A stretch of DNA of 64,000 nt from Bacillota bacterium (lineage in GTDB: Bacteria > Bacillota > Desulfotomaculia > Desulfotomaculales > Desulfallaceae), in assembly GCA_023439185.1 (NCBI GenBank), contig JAEXOR010000048.1, positions 1 to 64,000 on the forward strand, in the 5' to 3' direction. A program made the translations under genes and the position numbers. Shown here in pieces: positions 26,054 through 33,975 of the stretch (position 1 is the first letter of the stretch; each line of letters begins with the position of its first letter). Below the pieces are notes generated by a model. It ran no database searches. It was not told the origin of the DNA and worked only from the letters and a program-made list of their open reading frames with translations.

Positions 26054-29000
26054 TTATATCAGATGCACGATCCGTTCTTTGAGTTCCGCCACCTTGCTGT
26101 CGTTGAACCTGTCCACGGTGCTGAGGTAACCGGTGATCCGGCGCACCCGGCGAATGGCTGTGGAACCGCAGCCGGGGCAGGCCTCCTCATTAATCACCCC
26201 CAGCGTACCGCATCCGGTGCAGAAGTCCACCGGAAAATTTACCGCTGCGTAACCCATGTCACTGGCCTGCATGTGCCGGATAATGGCTTCCATGGCCTCG
26301 GGATTATGCACCGGCGGCGCCTCCATTTCCACATAACTGATGTGCCCGGCGTTGCAGTACCGGTGGTAAACGCCCTCCAGGCTGATCTTGTCAAAGGTTG
26401 TGATCGGGTAACCGACCGGGATATGAAATGAGTTGGTATAGTATTCCTTGTCGGTTACGCCGGGAATAATGCCGAACTCGCGGCGATCCATGGCAATAAA
26501 CCGGCCGCTCAAACCCTCCGCCGGGGTAGCCAGCAAGGTATAGTTCAAATCAAACCGCTCGCAGGCCTCGTCTATGCGGCGGCGCATGTGGGCTACGATT
26601 TCCCGGCCCAGAACCTGGGCGTCGCCGGATTGGCCTTGATGCCTGCCGGTAAGGGCGGTCAGTGTTTCGGCCAGCCCGATAAAGCCCACGGACAGAGTGC
26701 CGTTGACGATGGCCTCCCGGATGGGATCACAATCTCTCAGGTGTTCGGAATGCATGTACAGTTTCTGGCCCATCACAAAAGGCATATCCTTTGTTTTAAG
26801 CCCGGCCTGGACCTCAAACCTGTGGTTCAGCTGACTGACGGCCAGTTCAATGATCTCGTCCAGCTGCCGGTAAAACCGCTTCATGTCCCGCTCGGCCCTG
26901 ATGGCCACCCGGGGCAGGTTAATGGTGGTAAAGGAAAGGTTGCCCCTCCCGTCGGTGACCGCCGGACCGCGGCGGTTGGCCATGACCCTGGTACGGCAGC
27001 CCATGTAGCTGACCTGGTCCCCCCACTCTTTGTTGAAACTGGCGTCCATGAAGCTGAAGGTGGGATTAAGCCGCTTCGCCGCCACCCGCAGCGCCAGCTT
27101 GAACAGGTCATAGTTGGGCTCTCCGGGGTTTAAGTTGACCCCTGCCCGCACCCGGAAAATAATATTGGGAAAGATGGGATTTTCGCCGCGACCCAACCCG
27201 GCTTCGTAAGCCAAAAGCAGGCCGCGGGTGACCCGGCGGGCCGCCTCGGATGTTTCGGTGCCGACGTTTAAGGAACTGAATGGTGTTTGGGAACCCGCCC
27301 TGCTGTGCATGCTGTTCAGGTTATACACCAGCGCCTCCATGGCCTGGTACAGTTCTTCATCGTCGGCTTTTTCCACAAAGGGAGCCAGGTCCCGGTCGAA
27401 AAAGGCGAAAGATTGCCCGCCGTGCATGTCGTTCTGGGAACTCTGCAGGATGATGGCCGCCAGCGCGGCGGCCGAGGCGGGCCGGCGGGGTGGCCGGATA
27501 AAGCCGTGGCCGTTGTCAAAACCCTCGGTCAAAAGCCGCCCCAGGGGAATCTGGATGCAATTATGCACGACATAATCATTTACAGTAAACCAATGTTCCC
27601 CCGTTTCCAAATCAAACACATACCTGTCATATTCTTTAACTTTTTCAATAGAAACTACATCTAGCGGGTCCAGGTTCCTCCCCGGTACGTTATTAGCGTA
27701 TTCTCTAGCTACATCTGTACTCTTTAATGATGAAACATGAGTAAAAAAATTCTTTAAGCTGGTTGTTTCTAAAATATTAACAACCCATGTATCGTAATTC
27801 CTATTTGCAGCTATCTCCCCATTTACTACAACTGGAGAACCTTTAGTTTGTCTAAAATATAATGTAGATTCAACACCAATTTGTTTTAATAATAAAACCA
27901 ACTTTTTGGCTAAAATTTCCGATACTGTAACATAAGTTATTCTTTTATTTCCATAATGCCCGTCACCATCAAAAAGGCCTTTTAAAAATTCACCTTTTAA
28001 TTCATCAGAAAGATTATTAATAAAATCAGGAATGTCAATATAAGCTGCACCATACTTCATTTTAAAAATATTTTGGAATAAGGTCACATACACTGACCCG
28101 TTTAGCATGCGGCCCTTTTCTTTGATCTTCTTATTACTGGTATATAGAACAGTAGTTTTATCATTAAAAACAGCATTTACGCAGTGATCAATATCTTTCT
28201 GTATGTTTGGATTTTCATTTACAATTGCAATTGACCTTCCGGAAGAAGAAACATTAACATGACCTTCCGATAAAATGTAACCAATTAACCGAACAAATTC
28301 AGATGAAATTGGTAAAAATGCCGGCAATACTTTGCTTCCTTTTGTGGTTGTTACAGTTAGCTGCTGTTTTACTTCATCAGAAATATAGTATTTTTCAGCC
28401 AGTGTTGCATATTCTTCACCATCTAAAACATATCCGCCTTTTATACTCTGCCTGGCTCCAACCGTAAGGTTAAATTTAAAATCATCATATTTATATTTAA
28501 GCCAGTATATTAATTTATGAGCATTTCTTATAGTCACACCATATGGAATTTGATTTCTGTTTTCCACAAACAAATCGAGTACTGGAATTTCCCATTGCTC
28601 ATCCCATTGCTGCTTCGCCTGAAGTAATTTATCTTTTTTTGTTATTTCTTTGGCTTGGACCAGCTTCTCCTCCTTACCCCTTATAACCGGGACTTTGTGT
28701 TCCCCGGTTAAATGAAGAGGTAAGCCTTTCCGGGCTTTTATCCGATACAGACACTCATTTTCCTTGAGATTGCGGCGCATTATCTTATTTAAAGGAGTCC
28801 ATCCTTTACGTCCAAGAATCTGGTAACCTTCCACGTTCCAGATCTGCGTTCCTGAAATAATTTCCGGCTGACCAAGATTTTGAACCAATTCATTAAAAAA
28901 ATCAAATTTAACCCTCCTTACGTCTCCCCTTTGATCACGTATTAAGGTGTACTCAAAATCAGGCACACAAGTTAACGTTTTTCCATAAAAATCTAAATCA

Positions 29001-29479
29001 TGGATGTGAATGTCCCCGCGCCGGTGGGCCAGGGACAGGTCCTCCGGTATCAACCTGCTGAGGTAATATTTCTTACTTGCCGCGCTGGCTATCTGCAGCA
29101 TTTTGGCCGAGGGTGAATTGGTAATGTTGGCGTTTTCCCGGCTGGTTTCCTCCAGGATTTCCTCCACCGCATCCATCAGGTCACCCTTGGCGTCTCTGAT
29201 CCGGGTCCGTTTGTCCCGGTAAAGGATGTATGCCTTGGCGGTTTTGGCGTGGCCGGCCTCGATGAGCACTTTTTCCACCACGTCCTGCACGTCTTCCACA
29301 CCGAATACGCGCCCGTTGTATTTGCCTTTCAGGGTTTTCAGCACTTCAATGGTCAGTTCCATGGCGGTTTGCCGGTCCTCTCCACCCACCGCCATGGCGG
29401 CCTTGAATATCGCGTCTGTAATCTTGCTGTCGTCAAAGGGCGCTTCGCGCCCGTCCCGTTTCAGGATATGTTTGAACAC
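26054..29479 (-). CDS. nrdD: Anaerobic ribonucleoside-triphosphate reductase with an in-frame intein
   Basis: Class III reductase that makes deoxyribonucleotides in the absence of oxygen. The frame encodes 1141 residues: 671 of enzyme plus a 470-residue intein inserted after residue 170 (see separate entry). Exteins join as GKTLT | CIQIPLGRLL, restoring the conserved cysteine. An N-terminal ATP-cone spans about 1-95. The body has LQSSQNDMHGGQ, and the C-terminus has two zinc pairs (CTGC and CPGC) and the glycyl-radical loop RRITGYLS. The activator gene nrdG is 3.5 kb away; nrdR lies directly upstream. The 5' leader carries a 20-bp inverted repeat. Confidence 0.95.
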   Translation of the reverse strand: MFKHILKRDGREAPFDDSKITDAIFKAAMAVGGEDRQTAMELTIEVLKTLKGKYNGRVFGVEDVQDVVEKVLIEAGHAKTAKAYILYRDKRTRIRDAKGDLMDAVEEILEETSRENANITNSPSAKMLQIASAASKKYYLSRLIPEDLSLAHRRGDIHIHDLDFYGKTLTCVPDFEYTLIRDQRGDVRRVKFDFFNELVQNLGQPEIISGTQIWNVEGYQILGRKGWTPLNKIMRRNLKENECLYRIKARKGLPLHLTGEHKVPVIRGKEEKLVQAKEITKKDKLLQAKQQWDEQWEIPVLDLFVENRNQIPYGVTIRNAHKLIYWLKYKYDDFKFNLTVGARQSIKGGYVLDGEEYATLAEKYYISDEVKQQLTVTTTKGSKVLPAFLPISSEFVRLIGYILSEGHVNVSSSGRSIAIVNENPNIQKDIDHCVNAVFNDKTTVLYTSNKKIKEKGRMLNGSVYVTLFQNIFKMKYGAAYIDIPDFINNLSDELKGEFLKGLFDGDGHYGNKRITYVTVSEILAKKLVLLLKQIGVESTLYFRQTKGSPVVVNGEIAANRNYDTWVVNILETTSLKNFFTHVSSLKSTDVAREYANNVPGRNLDPLDVVSIEKVKEYDRYVFDLETGEHWFTVNDYVVHNCIQIPLGRLLTEGFDNGHGFIRPPRRPASAAALAAIILQSSQNDMHGGQSFAFFDRDLAPFVEKADDEELYQAMEALVYNLNSMHSRAGSQTPFSSLNVGTETSEAARRVTRGLLLAYEAGLGRGENPIFPNIIFRVRAGVNLNPGEPNYDLFKLALRVAAKRLNPTFSFMDASFNKEWGDQVSYMGCRTRVMANRRGPAVTDGRGNLSFTTINLPRVAIRAERDMKRFYRQLDEIIELAVSQLNHRFEVQAGLKTKDMPFVMGQKLYMHSEHLRDCDPIREAIVNGTLSVGFIGLAETLTALTGRHQGQSGDAQVLGREIVAHMRRRIDEACERFDLNYTLLATPAEGLSGRFIAMDRREFGIIPGVTDKEYYTNSFHIPVGYPITTFDKISLEGVYHRYCNAGHISYVEMEAPPVHNPEAMEAIIRHMQASDMGYAAVNFPVDFCTGCGTLGVINEEACPGCGSTAIRRVRRITGYLSTVDRFNDSKVAELKERIVHLI
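27560..28969 (-). mobile_element. Intein with LAGLIDADG homing endonuclease inside nrdD
   Basis: 470 codons, from the TGT at 28969 (Cys1) to the AAT at 27560 (last Asn); the next codon is the extein Cys. Block A starts CVPDFEYTLIRD, block B is TGEHKVPVI at intein residues 88-96 (splicing Thr/His). LAGLIDADG motifs are IGYILSEGH (229-237) and KGLFDGDGH (330-338), blocks F/G end in VNDYVVHN then Cys. All splicing residues and both acidic endonuclease residues are intact, so splicing and homing activity are both possible. The insert is visibly more AT-rich than the surrounding extein DNA, pointing to recent gain. Confidence 0.95.
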
Positions 29480-29500
29480 CTGGCAGCCTTGCCTCCTTGG

Positions 29501-29573
29501 GGTCAGACTTAAACAAACTCACATGCAGATTTTCTCATACCACACTATTTCTTGAGTTTGTTTAAGTCTGACC
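29501..29573. repeat. 20-bp perfect inverted repeat in the nrdD leader
   Basis: GGTCAGACTTAAACAAACTC at 29501-29520 is repeated as its exact complement at 29554-29573, with 33 bp between. The right arm is followed by a further degenerate copy (AAGTCCGACCCC, 29585-29596) touching the nrdR stop. A weak NrdR-box-like word (ACACTATTTCTTGAGT, 29542-29557, 12 of 16 to the palindromic consensus) lies between the arms. Confidence 0.8.
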
Positions 29574-29582
29574 TTTCTCTTT

Positions 29583-30038
29583 TTAAGTCCGACCCCTTAA
29601 CCGCTCAATTTCCCGCGTAAATTCCTGCACGTCCCTGAACTCCCGGTATACCGACGCAAACCGCACGTAAGCCACTTCGTCAAGCCCGTACAGTCTGCGC
29701 ATCACCTGCTCGCCAATGTCGCTGCTGGGCACTTCGCGTTCCATGGTGCTCCTGACGTCCCGCTCAATTTGCGCCGCCAGTTCCTCCAGCGCCGCAGTAG
29801 ACACAGGGCGTTTCTGACAGGCCGTAATTAAGCCGGCCAGGAGCTTCCGGCTGTCAAACAGTTCGCGCCGCCCGTCCTTCTTCACCACCATCAGCGGCAG
29901 CTCGTCCACCCTTTCGTAAGTGGTAAAACGTTTTCCGCACTCCCTGCATTCACGGCGCCGGCGCACGGCCCCGCCGGCGTCGGCCGGCCGGGAGTCTAGC
30001 ACCCGGCTGTCCGCAGTGTCGCAAAAAGGGCACCGCAT
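29583..30038 (-). CDS. nrdR: Transcriptional repressor NrdR
   Basis: A 151-residue protein. N-terminal zinc ribbon with MRCPFC and CREC pairs (residues 3-34), then the ATP-cone domain (about 49-139) that senses ATP/dATP; LFDSRKLLAGL and EVAYVRFASVYREF are typical. NrdR represses ribonucleotide reductase genes when dATP is high. It lies directly upstream of nrdD in the same direction, and two candidate NrdR boxes precede it, suggesting control of itself and nrdD. Confidence 0.96.
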   Translation of the reverse strand: MRCPFCDTADSRVLDSRPADAGGAVRRRRECRECGKRFTTYERVDELPLMVVKKDGRRELFDSRKLLAGLITACQKRPVSTAALEELAAQIERDVRSTMEREVPSSDIGEQVMRRLYGLDEVAYVRFASVYREFRDVQEFTREIERLRGRT

Positions 30039-30061
30039 ATTTTCTCACCAACCCGTTTTTA

Positions 30062-30109
30062 AATCTATATATAGTATGCATTGCAATGATATTATACTAA
30101 ATTTTGTGG
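30062..30109. promoter_or_regulatory. Tandem NrdR-box-like sites upstream of nrdR
   Basis: Against the palindromic consensus ACACTATATATAGTGT, AATCTATATATAGTAT (30062-30077) matches 13 of 16. A second site, ATACTAAATTTTGTGG (30094-30109), matches 11 of 16 and starts 32 bp away. Known NrdR operators come in pairs about three helical turns apart, as here. Located 24-71 bp before the nrdR start. Confidence 0.55.
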
Positions 30110-30122
30110 CAATAGCAAAAAC

Positions 30123-30158
30123 CATAAAATAGAATTAAGGCGGGATTCCTCTCCCGCC
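30123..30158 (-). terminator. Intrinsic terminator after the racemase gene
   Basis: On the minus strand GGCGGGA/TCCCGCC with a short loop (30139-30158) is followed by TTAATTCTATTTTA. It would close the van-type transcript before nrdR. Confidence 0.6.
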
Positions 30159-30233
30159 CGCCAGCTTACTCCATAATGATTCAATTTCGGAACTGGTTAA
30201 TTAAAAAAGCCGGGGGTATGATTGGTAATTTTA

Positions 30234-31361
30234 TTAGCTTAGAGATATACTTTTTCTAATCCGATCTCCTAACCGGCTTAACAATTCATTTGTGATTGTT
30301 TCGGAAGCCGCTGCTACTTCCTCGGCGGTAATGACCTCGGACCCGTCCTCACCGATCAAGGTGGCTATATCACCGCGTTTTACATCATGGATATCCGAAA
30401 TGTCTATCATAAGCTGATCCATACAGATTCGGCCTACGATTGGCGCACGGCAACCGTGAATCAAGACCTCGCCCCTTCCACAGGAGAGGCTGCGCGGCAC
30501 TCCATCCGCATAACCGATAGACAGAACCGCAATGCGGGTATTTCGGGACGCGGAAAATGCCCGTCCATAACCTGCGCTTTCTCCGGCGGCAATTTGCCTG
30601 ATTAGAACCACCCGTGTTTTTAGGGATAAGACAGGCCGCAGCTCCGGCTGCATTTTTGTTCTATTACTCAGTGAGCTAAGGACACCATATAGTGCAATTC
30701 CAATTCTGGCGTAGCTGCATTGCAGTTCGGGATAGTTCAAAATACCATAACTGCTTTGAATGTGTATTTGGGGCAGTTTAATCTGGTGCTGCTTGAGTTG
30801 TTCCAGCAAAGAATAAAAATCACTCAATTGTTCTTTGGTAAATGCAATGTCATCCTCCTGCGTACTATCCGCCATACACAGATGAGTATAAATACCGCAG
30901 ACTTTCAGGTTACAACATTGAAAGATGCTTTCAATCTCCGCCGTATTATTGCAGCTTTCTCCCAAACGATGCATACCGGTATCGATCTTGATATGCACAG
31001 AAATTTGTTGATCTGCTGCATTCAGTTGTTTTGCATGTTTATAATCAACGACCGTTTGTGATAAACGATACCGGACGAGTTCAGGAACCCTATGCGGGCC
31101 GGTATAACCTAAAATTAAAATACTGCCATTGATCCCATATGTTCTTAAGCGGATACCTTCCTCTATCGTTGCAACGGCAAAGGAAGCAACGCCGATTCTA
31201 TTCAAGTAACGCGCTATCTCCACGTCGCCATGTCCATAGGCGTTGGCTTTTACAACAGCCATCAACTTACACCCATTCGGAAGAACGTCACGCAGAGCCC
31301 TCACGTTATGACCCAGGTTGGAAAAATTTATTTCAGCCCACGCTCTATCCAGTGTTCTCAT
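30234..31361 (-). CDS. VanTr-like PLP racemase (alanine/serine racemase domain)
   Basis: 375 residues from the ATG at 31361, which overlaps the ligase stop codon as ATGA. The PLP lysine is K38 in MAVVKANAYGHG; RIGIALYG and the SAGYGR catalytic tyrosine are present. Near the C-terminus ETITNELL puts Asn358 where alanine racemases have tyrosine (TINYE type); the same replacement is associated with serine racemisation in VanT of vanG strains. It matches the soluble racemase half of VanT without the membrane half, as in split VanTr proteins. It should supply D-Ser to a D-Ala-D-Ser ligase; the ligase gene upstream is broken. Confidence 0.8.
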   Translation of the reverse strand: MRTLDRAWAEINFSNLGHNVRALRDVLPNGCKLMAVVKANAYGHGDVEIARYLNRIGVASFAVATIEEGIRLRTYGINGSILILGYTGPHRVPELVRYRLSQTVVDYKHAKQLNAADQQISVHIKIDTGMHRLGESCNNTAEIESIFQCCNLKVCGIYTHLCMADSTQEDDIAFTKEQLSDFYSLLEQLKQHQIKLPQIHIQSSYGILNYPELQCSYARIGIALYGVLSSLSNRTKMQPELRPVLSLKTRVVLIRQIAAGESAGYGRAFSASRNTRIAVLSIGYADGVPRSLSCGRGEVLIHGCRAPIVGRICMDQLMIDISDIHDVKRGDIATLIGEDGSEVITAEEVAAASETITNELLSRLGDRIRKSISLS

Positions 31362-32396
31362 GAGTTTGTCGCCAGACTTATCGCTGCATCCACAATCTGC
31401 CCGAATGTCATTCCAATGTCTTTCAGCATATTGGGATAGCGGCTGTGAGAGGTAAAACCGGGAATTGTATTTACTTCGTTGAAGATGATTTCTTTTTCCG
31501 GCGTCAGAAAGAAATCGACCCTTGCGAATCCGGAGCAATCCAGCGCCCGGTAAACGACGGAAGCCGTCTGTTTAATGCGCCCGATCAATGCGGGCAGGCA
31601 CATGAATTTTAGAGGTTTTCAGGGTGTATTTCTCCGTGTTATCAAAGAACCCATGAGACAGCTCTATTTCGTCAACCTCACCGATGGCAAGCGAATCATT
31701 GCCAAGGACGGCACAGCCAACCTCAAAACCATCGACGGCTTCTTCTATGATGACTTTATTGTCATGTTGAAAAGCAACGGTAACTGCATCGGATAACTCG
31801 TCCTTTTGGAAAACCTTTGTAATGCCAAAAGAGGAACCAGCGTTGACCGGTTTAACAAACAGAGGAAATGTCAAACGGTTGATCTGCTTCATCATTTCGG
31901 CATCGGTAAATCCGAACCGCAGCACAATGGACGGAGGTGTTTTGATACCGGCCAAATTCACTATTTTATGAGCGATGTCTTTGTCCATGCACATTGCGGA
32001 ACAAAGCGTACCGCACCCTGCAAAAGGAATCCCGGCTATCGTTAATAATCCCTGTAATGTTCCGTCCTCGCCGTTTTTTCCATGCAGAACGGGAAACGCC
32101 ACATCAATTCTGGTCGTAATCGTTCTGTCATCGTGGAATTCGAGCAGTCCGTGAATATTCCGATCAGGTGAAATGATTGCTGGAACACAATCATTGCTAT
32201 CCATCCATGTGTCATTCTGGATTTTTTCAAGCGCACCATAATATCTCAACCAAGCTCCCTGTCGAGTGATGCCAATCAATATGGTCTCATACTTATTTGG
32301 ATTTAGGTTCGTTGTTACTGAATAGGCGGATTGGAGAGACACCTCATACTCTGTAGAGCATCCGCCGAATAAAACGGCAACTTTTTTTCTTTTCAT
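31358..32396 (-). pseudogene. vanG: VanG-type D-Ala-D-Ser ligase, frameshifted
   Basis: Start ATG at 32396 behind AAAGGAGG. Frame 1 runs to 31572 with clear VanG features: VLFGGCSTEYEVSLQSA, VFPVLHGKNGEDGTLQG, MCMDKDIAHK, FVKPVNAGSSFGITKV, EEAVDGFEVGCAVLG. After PARID near 31583-31590 it meets a stop, while the rest continues in another frame (GRIKQTASVVYRAL, then FNEVNTIPGFTSHSRYPNML) to 31358. Judging from relatives as remembered, about 8-11 bases are missing. The ATP-grasp C-terminal metal site is therefore lost unless this is a sequencing error. The racemase gene overlaps its stop codon by 4 bp. No vanXY is present between them. Confidence 0.85.
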
Positions 32397-32541
32397 GTCC
32401 GTGCCTCCTTTCGGCAATATAAAAGCCTGTCCGATTCGGCAATTTCATCTTACCGAAATCAGGCAGGCGATGTCGGAAGTTTAACTTATCAAAATCTTAA
32501 TAAATGCTTATGAAGAACTTATTATTCTCTTAAAAACTTTT
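32394..32541 (-). promoter_or_regulatory. Promoter-leader copy A upstream of the vanG ligase
   Basis: Contains five CTTA words on the plus strand at 32485, 32496, 32507, 32518 and 32529, each exactly 11 bp apart (TAAG on the coding strand). Closer to the gene there is a hairpin-capable stretch (GCCTG...CCGAATCGGACAGGC) and the ligase ribosome site. Almost the whole segment recurs at 39623-39770, and part of it at 41316-41412. The phasing suits an OmpR-family regulator, most simply the VanR-like protein encoded at 43635. Confidence 0.75.
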
Positions 32542-32545
32542 GCTA

Positions 32546-33940
32546 TTATTCATTTAAGTATGTGCTCACCCTGTCCTGAATCAATTGGGCAGTCGTTTCC
32601 GCTGTCTTCTGTCCTGTAAGGAAGACCGCGGTTTCCTCCTGAACAATGGAAATAATCTTCTGGTCCGTTCCGATGTAGACGTTTGCTTGACTCAGCAGGT
32701 TTTCCATATAATCGACATCCTCCTGCGTGGGGGGTTGCAGTGTTATAGATTGATCTGGAATCCCGTCGTCCTTAATTCTCATTCTCCCACCATTTTTTTG
32801 GATAGCCTGGGTGAAATTCTGGGCAATCTGGGGAAGCACACTCTTATTAATCGGCATTCCTCCCTGCGTCATCATCTCATCAGAGACCAAAAATTTTAAA
32901 AATTCCCAGGCCAGTCCTTGATTGGCTGATTTACTGCTGATCCCATACATGGAGTCCGCGGAAAAGAACACGTCTCCGGGGGGCTTTAAAAGCTGAACAC
33001 CCTCGCTAAAAATCGCCTTGGCCACTTGCAGGTCCCAAAAACCTCCAAGAGAAGTGAAATTAAAAACAAGCTTACCCCGGGAGGCCATATCCATAATGTT
33101 GGTCTGGGCTGTATCCGTATTAACCAGTTTGTGGTCAATCAGATATTTACTTAAGGAAAGTAAATCAAGAAATTCCTGGCCGGTAAAATTGGCTGTTTTC
33201 TTCTCCGGATCGACCAGGCTGCCATAGTTTTCTTTAACCAGAGTCGCAATCAGTCTTTTTTCATCCATCCCGGCCAAGGCGTACATCTCCTGGGTTCCCC
33301 CGTTTTGCTTGTCGTTAATGACCTTTTCCGCCGTCTTGACAAAATCATTCCAATCCCAGCTGCTATCGTCGATTTGTACCTGGGAATCAGCCAGTAAGGT
33401 TCTATCGGCGGCAATCATATCGATACCGATATTAACCGGCAGCCCATATAGTTTATCTTTATATTCTAAAGCCTCGAAAATATTTTGGTAGTACTTGCCA
33501 CTATCGAAGCTTTGATCCGACTGCATCAGCTTGCCCAAGTCAACTAAAAGATGCTTATCCGCATAGGTCTGATAGGGCAGGTTGTTTAATAAAATGATAT
33601 CGCTGCCCTGCCCGGACATGAGCTGGGTATTCATAGCCGTGACATATTTTTCAATATCGCCGGGCTCTGCCGCCCTAACACCTTCACCTTTTTCCGAAGT
33701 ACTGGAGGTGTATTCTTTCACTTCCACACTGACGCCGGGATACAGTTCCGCAAACTTTTTTACTGCCGTATCCAGGTACATATCTTTGGCCACCACCGCA
33801 ATGGTCAGGGAATTGGGATTATTAGCTTCCCCGGCAGTCTGAGTATTGCCGCAGCCGGCGGTAAATACCCCCAGGCTGAGGACCAGAACCAGGATTAGGA
33901 CAAGGTTTTTTTTGCCCCCAACAACTCCGTATCTTATCAT
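32546..33940 (-). CDS. Extracellular solute-binding lipoprotein (carbohydrate ABC importer)
   Basis: 464 residues. The lipoprotein signal ends in FTAGC, with the lipidated cysteine at about 30. The mature part is a family-1 solute-binding protein: KFAELYPGVSVEVKEYT, then YVTAMNTQLMSGQGSDIILL, and the domain-closure segments ADSMYGISSKSANQGLAWEFLKFLVSDEMMTQGG. It is the last gene of the six-gene ABC operon, an unusual position for a binding protein. Ligand unknown. Confidence 0.88.
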   Translation of the reverse strand: MIRYGVVGGKKNLVLILVLVLSLGVFTAGCGNTQTAGEANNPNSLTIAVVAKDMYLDTAVKKFAELYPGVSVEVKEYTSSTSEKGEGVRAAEPGDIEKYVTAMNTQLMSGQGSDIILLNNLPYQTYADKHLLVDLGKLMQSDQSFDSGKYYQNIFEALEYKDKLYGLPVNIGIDMIAADRTLLADSQVQIDDSSWDWNDFVKTAEKVINDKQNGGTQEMYALAGMDEKRLIATLVKENYGSLVDPEKKTANFTGQEFLDLLSLSKYLIDHKLVNTDTAQTNIMDMASRGKLVFNFTSLGGFWDLQVAKAIFSEGVQLLKPPGDVFFSADSMYGISSKSANQGLAWEFLKFLVSDEMMTQGGMPINKSVLPQIAQNFTQAIQKNGGRMRIKDDGIPDQSITLQPPTQEDVDYMENLLSQANVYIGTDQKIISIVQEETAVFLTGQKTAETTAQLIQDRVSTYLNE

Positions 33941-33975
33941 TACTAAAAAACACCTCTCTCATAAAAATATCGTTA

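Noticed and set aside
31362..31538. 59-residue extension of the racemase
   Set aside because: It is the ligase C-terminal coding DNA read in another frame; the ATGA overlap start at 31361 fits the family.
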